Source of the DNA: an uncultured Pelagibacteraceae bacterium
GTDB lineage: Bacteria > Pseudomonadota > Alphaproteobacteria > Pelagibacterales > Pelagibacteraceae
DNA length: 64,000 nt
Direction of reading: 5' to 3'
Assembly (NCBI GenBank): GCA_902566315.1
Contig: CACFIL010000005.1
Coordinates: forward strand, 1 to 64,000
Of this stretch, positions 1 to 9,420 are shown piece by piece (positions within the stretch are counted from its first letter, which is position 1; each line of letters opens with the position of its first letter). Both the position numbers and the translations under genes were made by a program. A model generated the notes under the pieces. The model saw nothing but the letters and a program-made list of their open reading frames with translations, did no database searches and had not been told where the DNA came from.

Positions 1-35
1 GCATCTGGTATTTGGTCATTGACTTTTAGCTTCAT
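1..35 (-). CDS. Partial CDS (N-terminus only, MKLKVNDQIPDA...), possibly peroxiredoxin-like
   Basis: ATG at 35-33 overlaps the thrC stop (ATGA); reverse translation gives MKLKVNDQIPDA running off the window. Product guess rests on about 12 residues. Confidence 0.35.
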   Translation of the reverse strand, partial: MKLKVNDQIPD

Positions 36-1402
36 AATTTACTTTTAACGAAATTTTTAACTGCTTCTGTATCATTTTTTAATAATTGAAAATTTTCTTC
101 TTTACTATGAACATATTGTAGCTCTTTGGGTAGTTCTTCATGTTTATTTATAGCATTATCTGTGGCAGCTGGAAATTTACATGGATGGGCAGTAGATAAA
201 ACTACACAATCATTAAATGATAGCTTGTGTGCAGCGCCTACTCCAACTGCAGTGTGGGGATCTAAAATAATATTATTTTTCTCAAAATATTTCTTTATGA
301 TTTCTAAAGTTTCATTTTCATTACAACTTTCTGAAACAAAATCTTTTTGTATAATACCTAAGTTTGATTTATCAATTATGTATTCATTTTGTTTAATTTT
401 TTTCATTATATCTGATGTAATTTCAGAATTAGAGTTATTAACGTAATAAATTAGTCTTTCAAAGTTACTTGCCAATTGGATATCCATACTTGGAGAAAGT
501 GTTTCTTTTACTTTTTTTGAAACATAATCACCATTTGAGATTGCTCTATGCAAAATATCATTTTCGTTAGTTGCAACAATAAGTTTATCTATCGGTAATC
601 CCATTTCTTTCGCAAGATATCCTGCAAAAACATCTCCAAAGTTTCCAGTTGGCACTGAAAAAGAAATAGGTTTATCAAAATAAAGTTTAAAAAAAGTATA
701 AAAATAATAAACAGCTTGGGCAATAATTCTTACCCAATTAATTGAATTAACTCCTGACATATTTATTGATTTAGAAAAATCTAAATCTGAAAACATTTGC
801 TTGACAATATTTTGACAATCATCAAAATTTCCATCGATTGCAATATTGAAAACATTTTCATCCTCAACTGTTGTCATTAACTTTCTTTGTACTGGTGAAA
901 TTCTATTATTAGGATGTAAGACAAAAATATTTAGTTTTGATTTGCCTTTAATTGCATCTATAGCGGCAGCACCTGTATCACCTGATGTAGCCACAACAAT
1001 ATTGATTTTTTTATCATTTTTACTTAAATAATATTCATACAAGTTGCCAATAAACTGCATTGCTACATCTTTAAAAGCTAATGTAGGACCATGAAATAAC
1101 TCTAATAATTTGAGATCTCCAATGTTTGATATTTTAACAACTTCTTTTTCTCGAAAAGTTGAGTAAGATTTTTTAATTAATGATGAAAGATCATCTTTTG
1201 AAATAAAGTCTGATGAAAATTGATTTATTATTTCAGTAGATAAATCATTATAATTAAGATTTTTAAGCTCTGACAATTCATCTGAGCTGAATTTTTTCAA
1301 AGATGTAGGCACATAAAGTCCTCCATCATCAGCTAAACCTTTAATGAAAACATCTTCAAAACTGTATTCTTTTGAATTATCTCTTGTGCTTACGTATCTC
1401 AT
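32..1402 (-). CDS. thrC: Threonine synthase
   Basis: MRYVSTRD N-terminus; LFHGPTLAFKDVAMQ PLP-lysine motif; VATSGDTGAAA; SVPTGNFGDVFAGY. Confidence 0.97.
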   Translation of the reverse strand: MRYVSTRDNSKEYSFEDVFIKGLADDGGLYVPTSLKKFSSDELSELKNLNYNDLSTEIINQFSSDFISKDDLSSLIKKSYSTFREKEVVKISNIGDLKLLELFHGPTLAFKDVAMQFIGNLYEYYLSKNDKKINIVVATSGDTGAAAIDAIKGKSKLNIFVLHPNNRISPVQRKLMTTVEDENVFNIAIDGNFDDCQNIVKQMFSDLDFSKSINMSGVNSINWVRIIAQAVYYFYTFFKLYFDKPISFSVPTGNFGDVFAGYLAKEMGLPIDKLIVATNENDILHRAISNGDYVSKKVKETLSPSMDIQLASNFERLIYYVNNSNSEITSDIMKKIKQNEYIIDKSNLGIIQKDFVSESCNENETLEIIKKYFEKNNIILDPHTAVGVGAAHKLSFNDCVVLSTAHPCKFPAATDNAINKHEELPKELQYVHSKEENFQLLKNDTEAVKNFVKSKL

Positions 1403-1443
1403 GAATTTTTTTTACCATTTTCCTATAAAATAAATAGGATTAT

Positions 1444-2358
1444 TTATTTTATGATCTGGTCTACCAAAAATAGGACAAAAAGCAAAAATAAGTAAAAAAT
1501 TGAGTAAGAAAATACCTTTTTGGCCTTCTTGATTTCAAATTTGTTTTTTTTGAACTTAAGAAGATCATAACAAACATAGTTGTAATAAAAGGTAAGTAAT
1601 AATGAAACTATTAAGAATGTTTTGCCTGCAAAACCAATATAATAAGGCAAAATAACAACTGGTAACATTATTAAAGAATAAACAAATATATTTCTCTTAG
1701 TTTCCTCAATACCATTAGTAATAGGTAACATAGGAATTTTAGCTTTCTGATAATCGTCTGCTTTATAAAGGCTGAGCGCCCAAAAATGAGATGGAGTCCA
1801 AAAGAATATTATTAAGAAAAATGTTATTGGTTCTAATGTTAATGAGTTTGTAGCTATAGTCCAACCTATAACTGGTGGCAGTGCGCCTGATGCACCTCCT
1901 ATCACGATATTTTGTGGAGTTTTTCTTTTTAACCAAATTGTATAGACAAAAACATAAAATGCGATTGTTATTGATAATAGTATTGCTGATGTTAAATTTG
2001 AAAAGTAATAAAGTCCAACTACTGATACTATAGATAATGTTGTTCCAAATAATAATGCGTGCTTCCTGTTTACCTTTCCAGTGGGGATTGGTCTAAGACA
2101 AGTTCTTGTCATTAATTTATCAAGATCAGCCTCATACCACATATTTAATGCACCTGCAGCACCTGCTCCCATAGTTACAAAGAAGATTGCAATTATTGAA
2201 TTTATATAAGAAACGGATACAGGGGCTGTAAGTAATCCAACAGCACAAGTAAAGATGACCAAAGACATTACCCTTGGTTTCATCAATAATAATAAGTATT
2301 TTGAATAAGAAAAAAAACTTATAGAAACTGATTTTTTTTTAATTGTATTTGCAGTCAC
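1444..2358 (-). CDS. ctaB: Protoheme IX farnesyltransferase
   Basis: UbiA-superfamily membrane protein with NMWYEADLDKLMTRTCLRPIPTGKV motif, within the cox cluster. Confidence 0.95.
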   Translation of the reverse strand: MTANTIKKKSVSISFFSYSKYLLLLMKPRVMSLVIFTCAVGLLTAPVSVSYINSIIAIFFVTMGAGAAGALNMWYEADLDKLMTRTCLRPIPTGKVNRKHALLFGTTLSIVSVVGLYYFSNLTSAILLSITIAFYVFVYTIWLKRKTPQNIVIGGASGALPPVIGWTIATNSLTLEPITFFLIIFFWTPSHFWALSLYKADDYQKAKIPMLPITNGIEETKRNIFVYSLIMLPVVILPYYIGFAGKTFLIVSLLLTFYYNYVCYDLLKFKKNKFEIKKAKKVFSYSIFYLFLLFVLFLVDQIIK

Positions 2359-2360
2359 TA

Positions 2361-2624
2361 TTACTCAACATTTAGTGAAACAAATATTACAAGTAATATA
2401 ACGCCTGCTATTAAAATATGATTCCCAAGATCGAATATACCCACTTTACTATTTTTCTTATCAATTAATCTTCTACTTAAAGGTATTTGATCATAAGGAT
2501 TTATTTTGACTTTATCACCTTGTTCTTTTTGGTTTTCAACTTTTACCGAATAACCAAACCAAACTATATAAATGAAAAAAATAAATAAAATTAAGAAAAA
2601 AGCTAAGTAACCGTAAGCGTCCAT
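2361..2624 (-). CDS. Small membrane protein of the cox cluster, unknown function
   Basis: 87 aa, two hydrophobic segments, tightly packed between ctaB and the subunit IV gene. Confidence 0.7.
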   Translation of the reverse strand: MDAYGYLAFFLILFIFFIYIVWFGYSVKVENQKEQGDKVKINPYDQIPLSRRLIDKKNSKVGIFDLGNHILIAGVILLVIFVSLNVE

Positions 2625-2625
2625 A

Positions 2626-2985
2626 TTAAGCTCCCCCTACTACAAAATAAAAGAATCTTGAAAACAGCGTATATTTAAATTCTGCAGTCATTAAAAATAT
2701 AAAACATGCAATTGCAGTCATCGGCCATAACAGAACATTTACTAAAGCGTATCTTTCCCAAAATAAGTGCATGAAAAAGGCCATAATTAGCCCTGCTTTT
2801 AGAAACATAAAGAATAATATTAATGACCATCTCAACATTCCTTGAAATTGGTACCAGTCAACCATGTAAGAAAAGAAACTTAGAACAAATAACAGTAACC
2901 AAATCCAAAGATAAATTCCTATCTTTTGAGTACTTGTTTGCTCTTCTTTTTTAGTTGTTTCGTTTATTTTGTTAGTCTCTTCCAT
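2626..2985 (-). CDS. Prokaryotic-type cytochrome c oxidase subunit IV family protein
   Basis: 119 aa, three TM segments, FLKAGLIMAFFMHLFWER motif typical of the prokaryotic subunit IV family; cox cluster context. Confidence 0.8.
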   Translation of the reverse strand: MEETNKINETTKKEEQTSTQKIGIYLWIWLLLFVLSFFSYMVDWYQFQGMLRWSLILFFMFLKAGLIMAFFMHLFWERYALVNVLLWPMTAIACFIFLMTAEFKYTLFSRFFYFVVGGA

Positions 2986-2993
2986 ATTTTATC

Positions 2994-3704
2994 TTACCAC
3001 AAATAGAAAAATGCGAAAATGAAAACCCAAACTAGATCTACGAAGTGCCAATAAAGACCTAATATTTCAATTTCAACATAATCCCCTTTCATTTTAGTAA
3101 ACCAGCCTCTTTTTTTGCTCTCATAATGACCAGCAAAAACTTTATAAGTGTAAATAAATAAGAAAATTACTCCTATTGAGACATGGAAGCCATGGAATCC
3201 TGTTATCATAAAAAAGAAAGAACCAAACTGTGATGCGCCAAAAGGATTTCCCCAAGGTCTAACACCTTCGTGAATGAGTTTAGACCACTCAAACACTTGC
3301 ATTCCTACAAAAGTAAGTCCACCTACAGCAGTAGCTAGAATTAGCCACCCACACATTTTTCGATTTTTTTCATAACCATATTTTACCGCTAAAGCCATTG
3401 TTCCACTACTTGTGATCAATACAAAAGTCATTATCGCAATCAGCAAAAGAGGGACGGGTACACCTCCTACATATAAAGAGAATACCTCACTCGTGTTAGG
3501 CCAATCAACAATAGTTGATCCTCTACCTTTCATATAAGAAATTAAAAAACAGCTAAATACAAAAGTATCACTCAATAAAAAGATCCACATCATGGCTTTG
3601 CCCCAATGCACACCTTTAAACATTGTTTGGTCTGAACCAGTGTCAGACGCCATGCCCTTGAACCCTGGTTTAAGTTCGAAGCCGTCTATTTTTTGGTCAG
3701 ACAT
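2994..3704 (-). CDS. coxC: Cytochrome c oxidase subunit III
   Basis: GFHGFHVSIGVIFL and YWHFVDLVWVFIFAFFYLW subunit III motifs. Confidence 0.95.
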   Translation of the reverse strand: MSDQKIDGFELKPGFKGMASDTGSDQTMFKGVHWGKAMMWIFLLSDTFVFSCFLISYMKGRGSTIVDWPNTSEVFSLYVGGVPVPLLLIAIMTFVLITSSGTMALAVKYGYEKNRKMCGWLILATAVGGLTFVGMQVFEWSKLIHEGVRPWGNPFGASQFGSFFFMITGFHGFHVSIGVIFLFIYTYKVFAGHYESKKRGWFTKMKGDYVEIEILGLYWHFVDLVWVFIFAFFYLW

Positions 3705-3712
3705 TATTTCTC

Positions 3713-5551
3713 TTAAGTTTTCTCTACTTCAGTATGTATTACTTCACTAGGAGCAGTTGTTTGCGGAATAAAATCATCTTTAGCTCCTGGAACACTAAAA
3801 TCATACGGCCATCTATGAACAACTGGAAGTCTCTCACCAAAGTTACCATGTTCAGGTGGAACAGTAGATGTATACCATTCTAGTGAATTTGCTTTCCAAG
3901 GATTTTGTTCAGCTTTTTTACCTGTTTTTAATGTTTTAATGATATTGAAAACTAAAATAAACTGTGCTGCACCGACTATAAATGCTGCAATACTTATAAA
4001 CTCATTCATTCCAACTGCAGATGTCATGTATGGACTGTCATACATCTCAAAATATCTTCTTGGAACTCCAATAAAACCTAAATAGTGCATTGGGAAATAA
4101 ATTGAATAAGCTCCTAAGAATGTAATCCAGAAGTGCCATTTTCCTAGACCTTCATGTAACATTTTTCCAGCTACTAATGGGAACCAATGATAAACTGCGC
4201 CCATAATAACCATTAATGGTGCAATACCCATGACCATATGGAAGTGGGCTATTACAAAATATGTATCAGATAATGGAACATCAACTGAAACATTTCCTAA
4301 AAATATCCCCGTAATTCCACCATTTACAAATGTAACAATAAATCCTAGGCACCATAACATTACAGTATTAATTCTAATATTTCCTCTCCACAAAGTAAGT
4401 ATCCAATTGTAAACTTTCATGGCTGTCGGAACGGCAATAATTAATGTCGTTGTTGCAAAGAAAAATCCGAACCAAGGGTTCATACCGCTAACGTACATGT
4501 GGTGAGCCCACACAAAGAAACTTAAACCTCCAATACCGACAATTGCCCAAACCATCATTCTGTAACCAAATATATTTTTTCTTGCATGAACAGATATTAA
4601 GTCTGAAACTATTCCAAATGCAGGCAATGCAACAATGTAAACCTCAGGGTGTCCAAAGAACCAAAACAAGTGTTGGAAAAGAATTGGGCTTCCTCCACCA
4701 TATTCAAGAACCTCTCCTGCCTTTAATATTGTTGGCATAAAGAAACTTGTTTGCAATACTTTATCTAATGTCATCATTATTGCGCTAACTAGTAGTGCTG
4801 GAAATGCTAACATTGCTAGTACAGTTGCGGTGAAAATACCCCAAACTGTTAAAGGCATTCTCATTAGAGTCATCCCTCTAGTTCTAGCTTGTAGAATTGT
4901 AATCATATAATTTAGTCCACCCATTGTGAAACCAATTACAAATAAAGATAAAGATATAAGCATTAGAAGTATTCCCATACCTGATCCAGGGGTTCCTTCT
5001 AAAATAGTTTGTGGAGGATACAAAGTCCATCCGGCCCCTGTTGGTCCGCCTGGAACAAAAAAGCTTGCCATTAAAACTGCAACTGCAACAAAGAACATCC
5101 AGAAGCTAAGCATATTGACATATGGGAAAACCATATCTCTTGCTCCCACCATAAGCGGAATTAAATAATTACCAAACCCTCCAAGAAATAGAGCTGTTAA
5201 AAAGTAAACTACCATTATCATACCGTGCATAGTTACAAATTGATAATAATGTTCTGCAGTCATAAAACCTGCTAATCCTGGAAAACCTAACTGAAGTCTC
5301 ATTAACCAAGATAAAATTAAACCTACAATTCCAGTAAATACTGCTGTTAAGAAATATTGTACTCCGATAACTTTTGCATCCTGACAAAAAACCCATTTTT
5401 CGATAAAACTATGTCCATGGTATAAATCTTGCTCACCAACTTCAGCCGGTCTTACATAATCTATATCTGGATTTACAGAACCAACTGAACCATCCATTAC
5501 TTCTGATGACTGGGCTTGGTATGATTTGTTGTTATCGTATTCGTCTGACAT
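3713..5551 (-). CDS. coxA: Cytochrome c oxidase subunit I
   Basis: WFFGHPEVYIVALPAFG, HHMYVSGMNPW and SDTYFVIAHFHMVMG heme/CuB motifs. Confidence 0.98.
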   Translation of the reverse strand: MSDEYDNNKSYQAQSSEVMDGSVGSVNPDIDYVRPAEVGEQDLYHGHSFIEKWVFCQDAKVIGVQYFLTAVFTGIVGLILSWLMRLQLGFPGLAGFMTAEHYYQFVTMHGMIMVVYFLTALFLGGFGNYLIPLMVGARDMVFPYVNMLSFWMFFVAVAVLMASFFVPGGPTGAGWTLYPPQTILEGTPGSGMGILLMLISLSLFVIGFTMGGLNYMITILQARTRGMTLMRMPLTVWGIFTATVLAMLAFPALLVSAIMMTLDKVLQTSFFMPTILKAGEVLEYGGGSPILFQHLFWFFGHPEVYIVALPAFGIVSDLISVHARKNIFGYRMMVWAIVGIGGLSFFVWAHHMYVSGMNPWFGFFFATTTLIIAVPTAMKVYNWILTLWRGNIRINTVMLWCLGFIVTFVNGGITGIFLGNVSVDVPLSDTYFVIAHFHMVMGIAPLMVIMGAVYHWFPLVAGKMLHEGLGKWHFWITFLGAYSIYFPMHYLGFIGVPRRYFEMYDSPYMTSAVGMNEFISIAAFIVGAAQFILVFNIIKTLKTGKKAEQNPWKANSLEWYTSTVPPEHGNFGERLPVVHRWPYDFSVPGAKDDFIPQTTAPSEVIHTEVEKT

Positions 5552-5594
5552 ATTTTTATCCTCTATATATATATTTTTTTTAATTAATAAATTG

Positions 5595-6431
5595 TTATTT
5601 TTTAGCTAATTTGTTCCCATCTACATTTAATTTTTCATATCTTGCTGAAAGTTGCTCAAAAGTTTCTTGTTCGCTCAGCCAAACTTCATAGTCAGCTTTA
5701 TCTTGTACTTCAACTCCACCTCTCATTGCGTAGTGACCAACTCCACAATATTCAGCACATAGAACTTCGTATTCACCTACCTTATTAGGCTCAAACCAAT
5801 AGAAAGTTACTGTGCCAGGGACTGCATCCATTTTTGCTCTAAATTGTGGAACATACCAATTATGAAGCACGTCTACTGATCTTAATAAAATTTTCACAGG
5901 TCTATTATTTTCTAAATTAATGACATCACTTTCAACCATTATGTCATCTTTTCCAAACGGATCATCTGGATTTATACCGAATGGATTGTTATCTGCAATA
6001 TTTCTAACTTGTGTCGTTCCTAATTTTCCGTCTGCACCTGGTAGCCTATACTGCCAGCCCCATTGCCACGCCATCACATCAACTTCAATCGCATTTTTTG
6101 GAACGTTTACATATTGGTTCCATATTATAAGACCAGGAGCCAAGAGTGCACATACTCCTAATGTCGTAGCCCAAGTTAAAATTTTTTCTAATTTTTTATC
6201 CTCTGGTTTATACTCAGCTCTTCTACCCTCCTTATGTTGATATCTGAAAACGCAGTAAATCATAAAAAGACAAACAGCTACAAAAACTCCTCCACCTACC
6301 CAAAATGTAAGTGTGATGGTATCATCCATTCCTTTCCAGTTTGAAGCAATATCTGTCCAATACCATGGTGTAAAAATATGGAATAAGACTGATCCAATTA
6401 TCACCAATAAAAAAATTATTCCTGCATGCAT
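5595..6431 (-). CDS. coxB: Cytochrome c oxidase subunit II
   Basis: CuA site CAEYCGVGHYAM; VMAWQWGWQY; three apparent N-terminal hydrophobic segments. Confidence 0.95.
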   Translation of the reverse strand: MHAGIIFLLVIIGSVLFHIFTPWYWTDIASNWKGMDDTITLTFWVGGGVFVAVCLFMIYCVFRYQHKEGRRAEYKPEDKKLEKILTWATTLGVCALLAPGLIIWNQYVNVPKNAIEVDVMAWQWGWQYRLPGADGKLGTTQVRNIADNNPFGINPDDPFGKDDIMVESDVINLENNRPVKILLRSVDVLHNWYVPQFRAKMDAVPGTVTFYWFEPNKVGEYEVLCAEYCGVGHYAMRGGVEVQDKADYEVWLSEQETFEQLSARYEKLNVDGNKLAKK

Positions 6432-6518
6432 AGTGTTTATATAGAAGAATAATCCTATAAATACCTATGACAAAATGTCATAAAACATATTAATTATACT
6501 AATATAATCAATGTATTC

Positions 6519-6713
6519 ATGCTTGGTAAATTAGGTATTTTAATAACAATTCTCGCTTTGGTATTAGCTTTCTATTTTGTAATTTCTTTGGGTGCAGGGA
6601 GATTTTCAAAAGGAGAGACAAAACCTGAAACTAAAAGATATCTTAGATCAGTAAATATTCTTTTAATAATTATTGCAGTGTTTGGGTCTGTAATGGTTTT
6701 ATTTCTTAAATAA
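6519..6713 (+). CDS. Small two-TM membrane protein (cox-associated, unknown function)
   Basis: 64 aa ORF filling the gap between divergent coxB and the convergent coxIII-like gene; TM-basic loop-TM layout. Confidence 0.65.
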   Translation: MLGKLGILITILALVLAFYFVISLGAGRFSKGETKPETKRYLRSVNILLIIIAVFGSVMVLFLK

Positions 6714-6716
6714 AAT

Positions 6717-7394
6717 TTAAGCTATCAAAGATTTACAAAATTCTATTACAGTATCGTTATAGGCAAACATTATTGTAAAAAATACTAACCAAACAATAAA
6801 TAAAAATAACCAGTACAGCGAAAGTGCATTAATACTTTTTTCCTCTTTTTTATATCCACTCTCCTCTGATTTAAAAATTCTTGAACTAACTTTACCCCAA
6901 AAAAAAAGTCCTCCTAATAAATGTATACCATGCAAAGCTGTAAAGAAGTAGTAAGATGAGAAATATGTATTTGTTGAAACAAAATTTCCAGTTTGCATTA
7001 ATTGATACCATAAAGCTAACTGAAGAAACAAAAATATATAACTTAGCCCGCCAACGTAAATTAAATTCTTTTTTATTGAACTTGTAATTCCATTTTTTAA
7101 ATCTTTGCTTATCTTATTAAAAAATATTGTTACTAAAATTAAAACTAACGTATTTATCCAAAGTAAATTTGTTTTAAGAATAAAAGTTGTATCCTGTTCT
7201 GGCGGAAGTGAATAAAGATAACCAGTAAAAATTAGACTAAATAAAGTTGTACTTACCCCGAAAATAATTATTACAGCAGACATTTGATTTGATATTTCAA
7301 ATGTTTTACCTGAGTGACCACTGTCTATTACTGCTTGGTCTTGTTCCCAAGGTTTTTCAGTTAATGTGCCAAATATTTTCTTTAATAGATACAT
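6717..7394 (-). CDS. Second heme-copper oxidase subunit III-like protein
   Basis: YYFFTALHGIHLLGGLFFWG and ALSLYWLFLFIVWLVFFTIMF subunit III-type motifs. Confidence 0.85.
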   Translation of the reverse strand: MYLLKKIFGTLTEKPWEQDQAVIDSGHSGKTFEISNQMSAVIIIFGVSTTLFSLIFTGYLYSLPPEQDTTFILKTNLLWINTLVLILVTIFFNKISKDLKNGITSSIKKNLIYVGGLSYIFLFLQLALWYQLMQTGNFVSTNTYFSSYYFFTALHGIHLLGGLFFWGKVSSRIFKSEESGYKKEEKSINALSLYWLFLFIVWLVFFTIMFAYNDTVIEFCKSLIA

Positions 7395-7430
7395 AATGTT
7401 TATATAGTTCCTATATATAATTTTACAATA

Positions 7431-8018
7431 ATGAAAATAAAAACCTCAATTGCAGTATTAACTGGATGTTTAACAATATTCTTTTTTTTGATGCTTCCAG
7501 TATTTCTTTCAATGAAAGAGCAAAAGGACCAATCAGTCGCAGCATTTAAGGGCTCAGATTTTGAGCTCAAAGATATGAACAATAATGTTATAACTCAAAA
7601 ATCTTTTGAAGGACCATTAACTGCAATTTTTTTTGGTTTTACAAATTGTCCTGATATTTGCCCAATGACTTTAAATAAAATGGATATCGCATTGAATAGA
7701 ATAAAGAAAAATAAAAAAAAAGATTTAAAAGTTTTTTTTATTAGCGTTGATCCTAAAAGAGATACTCCAGAAGTTATTAAAGATTATCTAAGAAATTTTG
7801 ATAACAAGTTTGTTGGAATCACAGGAGATCCGGGTGAAATTTTTTTATTGTCACAATCATGGGGAATAATCAGTCAAAAGATTTTTTTTGAAAATGGTGA
7901 TTACAATGTTGATCATAGCTCACCCGTGATACTGCTTAAAGATGGAAAATATATTGCTAAAATTTCTCATAGAGACGATATTAAAAAATCAATCAAATTA
8001 ATTAACAAATATTTATAA
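7431..8018 (+). CDS. SCO1/SenC family copper chaperone
   Basis: FFGFTNCPDICPMTL metal-binding CxxxC; FISVDPKRDTPE; DHSSPVILL. Confidence 0.95.
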   Translation: MKIKTSIAVLTGCLTIFFFLMLPVFLSMKEQKDQSVAAFKGSDFELKDMNNNVITQKSFEGPLTAIFFGFTNCPDICPMTLNKMDIALNRIKKNKKKDLKVFFISVDPKRDTPEVIKDYLRNFDNKFVGITGDPGEIFLLSQSWGIISQKIFFENGDYNVDHSSPVILLKDGKYIAKISHRDDIKKSIKLINKYL

Positions 8019-8723
8019 TTTCAAAATATAATTAAGTATTGATATTGACGATATTACTGCTGTCTCTGATCTGAGAATATTTTCACTTATTTTTAATGAT
8101 TTTACACCTTTAAAATTTAAAATATTTTTCCTTTCTTGTTCTGAAAAATCGCCCTCAGGTCCAATTATAATACATAATGATTTACTTCTGTCTTTATTTA
8201 ACTCAATTTTTTTATTTTTAGTATTTAGGTCGGTAAAAATTAAATCTATTTTATTTTCATTTTTTTTTAAGAAACTTTTTAAGTTTTGAGGTTTTTCTAA
8301 AGATGGGAGGTTTATTCTATTTGACTGCTCTGTTGCCTCTATAATTATTTTTTTTAATCTGTCAGAATTAATCTTTCTGACAATTGTTCTATCAAAAATA
8401 ATTGGAATAAATTTAGTTACACCCAATTCAGTAGCCTTCTGTATCATGAAATTTGAATAATTTGATTTTATTGGCGAAAATGCCAGCCAAATATCTACTG
8501 GGTTTTCTTCATTTCTTAATTTTTCTTGAATACTAAATTCAACTTTGCCACTAATGATATTATTAATTTTAGCTAACCACTCACCTTTTTTATTAAATAG
8601 TGAAAAATTTTCACCAATTTTAACTCTCATTACTTTTGTTAAATAGTGTGATTGTGGTTTTTCAAGCCTATAATTAAAATTAAGAGATAAACTTTCAGGA
8701 AAAAATATTCTAATATTACTCAT
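8013..8723 (-). CDS. rsmE: 16S rRNA m3U1498 methyltransferase RsmE
   Basis: SPIKSNYSNFMIQKATELGVTKFIPI; IIGPEGDFSEQE; LRSETAVISSISILN. Confidence 0.95.
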   Translation of the reverse strand: MSNIRIFFPESLSLNFNYRLEKPQSHYLTKVMRVKIGENFSLFNKKGEWLAKINNIISGKVEFSIQEKLRNEENPVDIWLAFSPIKSNYSNFMIQKATELGVTKFIPIIFDRTIVRKINSDRLKKIIIEATEQSNRINLPSLEKPQNLKSFLKKNENKIDLIFTDLNTKNKKIELNKDRSKSLCIIIGPEGDFSEQERKNILNFKGVKSLKISENILRSETAVISSISILNYILKL

Positions 8724-8739
8724 ATCAGGAAAGTAATTT

Positions 8740-9399
8740 ATGAAAAATATTAAAGCAATAATTTTCGATGCCTATGGAACTTTATTTGATGTCAATTCTG
8801 CAGCAGAAAAATGTAAAGATAAAATTGGCAGCAAATGGGAAAATTTTTCAAATTATTGGCGAACAACTCAACTAGAATACACTTGGCTTAGAAGTCTAAT
8901 GAAAAGACATAAAGATTTTTGGAAAATTACTGAGGATAGTTTAGATAAATCAATGAAAGTTTTTAACATTAATCCCAATATGAAAAGTGAATTACTTGAT
9001 CTTTATAAAATTCTATCCCCTTATCCAGAAGTAAAAGAAACTCTACAATTATTAAAAGAAAAAAATTACAAATTATCAATACTTTCAAATGGAACTCCTT
9101 CCCTTCTCAATGAATTGGTCCTCAGTAATAATCTTAAGGTTTTTGATGATATTTTTTCAGTAGAGGAAGTAGGTATTTTTAAGCCAGTCTCAAAGGTATA
9201 CGATATTCCAATTAAAAAATATAAGATTGAAAAACATGAGGTAGTTTTTTTAAGCGCAAATACATGGGATGTTTCTGGGGGTGGTAATTATGGTTTTAAT
9301 GCTATTTGGGTAAATAGAAATAATAATATTTTTGATAATCTAGATTACTCTCCTGAAAATCAGATAAATAATCTTAAACACTTGCTTGATATTATTTAA
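8740..9399 (+). CDS. Haloacid dehalogenase type II family hydrolase
   Basis: IIFDAYGTLFDVNSA motif I; LSNGTPSLL; SANTWDVSGGGNYGFNAIWVNR. Confidence 0.9.
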   Translation: MKNIKAIIFDAYGTLFDVNSAAEKCKDKIGSKWENFSNYWRTTQLEYTWLRSLMKRHKDFWKITEDSLDKSMKVFNINPNMKSELLDLYKILSPYPEVKETLQLLKEKNYKLSILSNGTPSLLNELVLSNNLKVFDDIFSVEEVGIFKPVSKVYDIPIKKYKIEKHEVVFLSANTWDVSGGGNYGFNAIWVNRNNNIFDNLDYSPENQINNLKHLLDII

Positions 9400-9420
9400 A
9401 CAAATCATTATTTTAAAATT

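Noticed and set aside
126-446. 106-aa plus-strand ORF opposite thrC
   Set aside because: Fully antisense to threonine synthase; shadow ORF.
5169-5396. 75-aa minus-strand ORF inside coxA in another frame
   Set aside because: Overlaps well-conserved coxA codons out of frame; no independent support.
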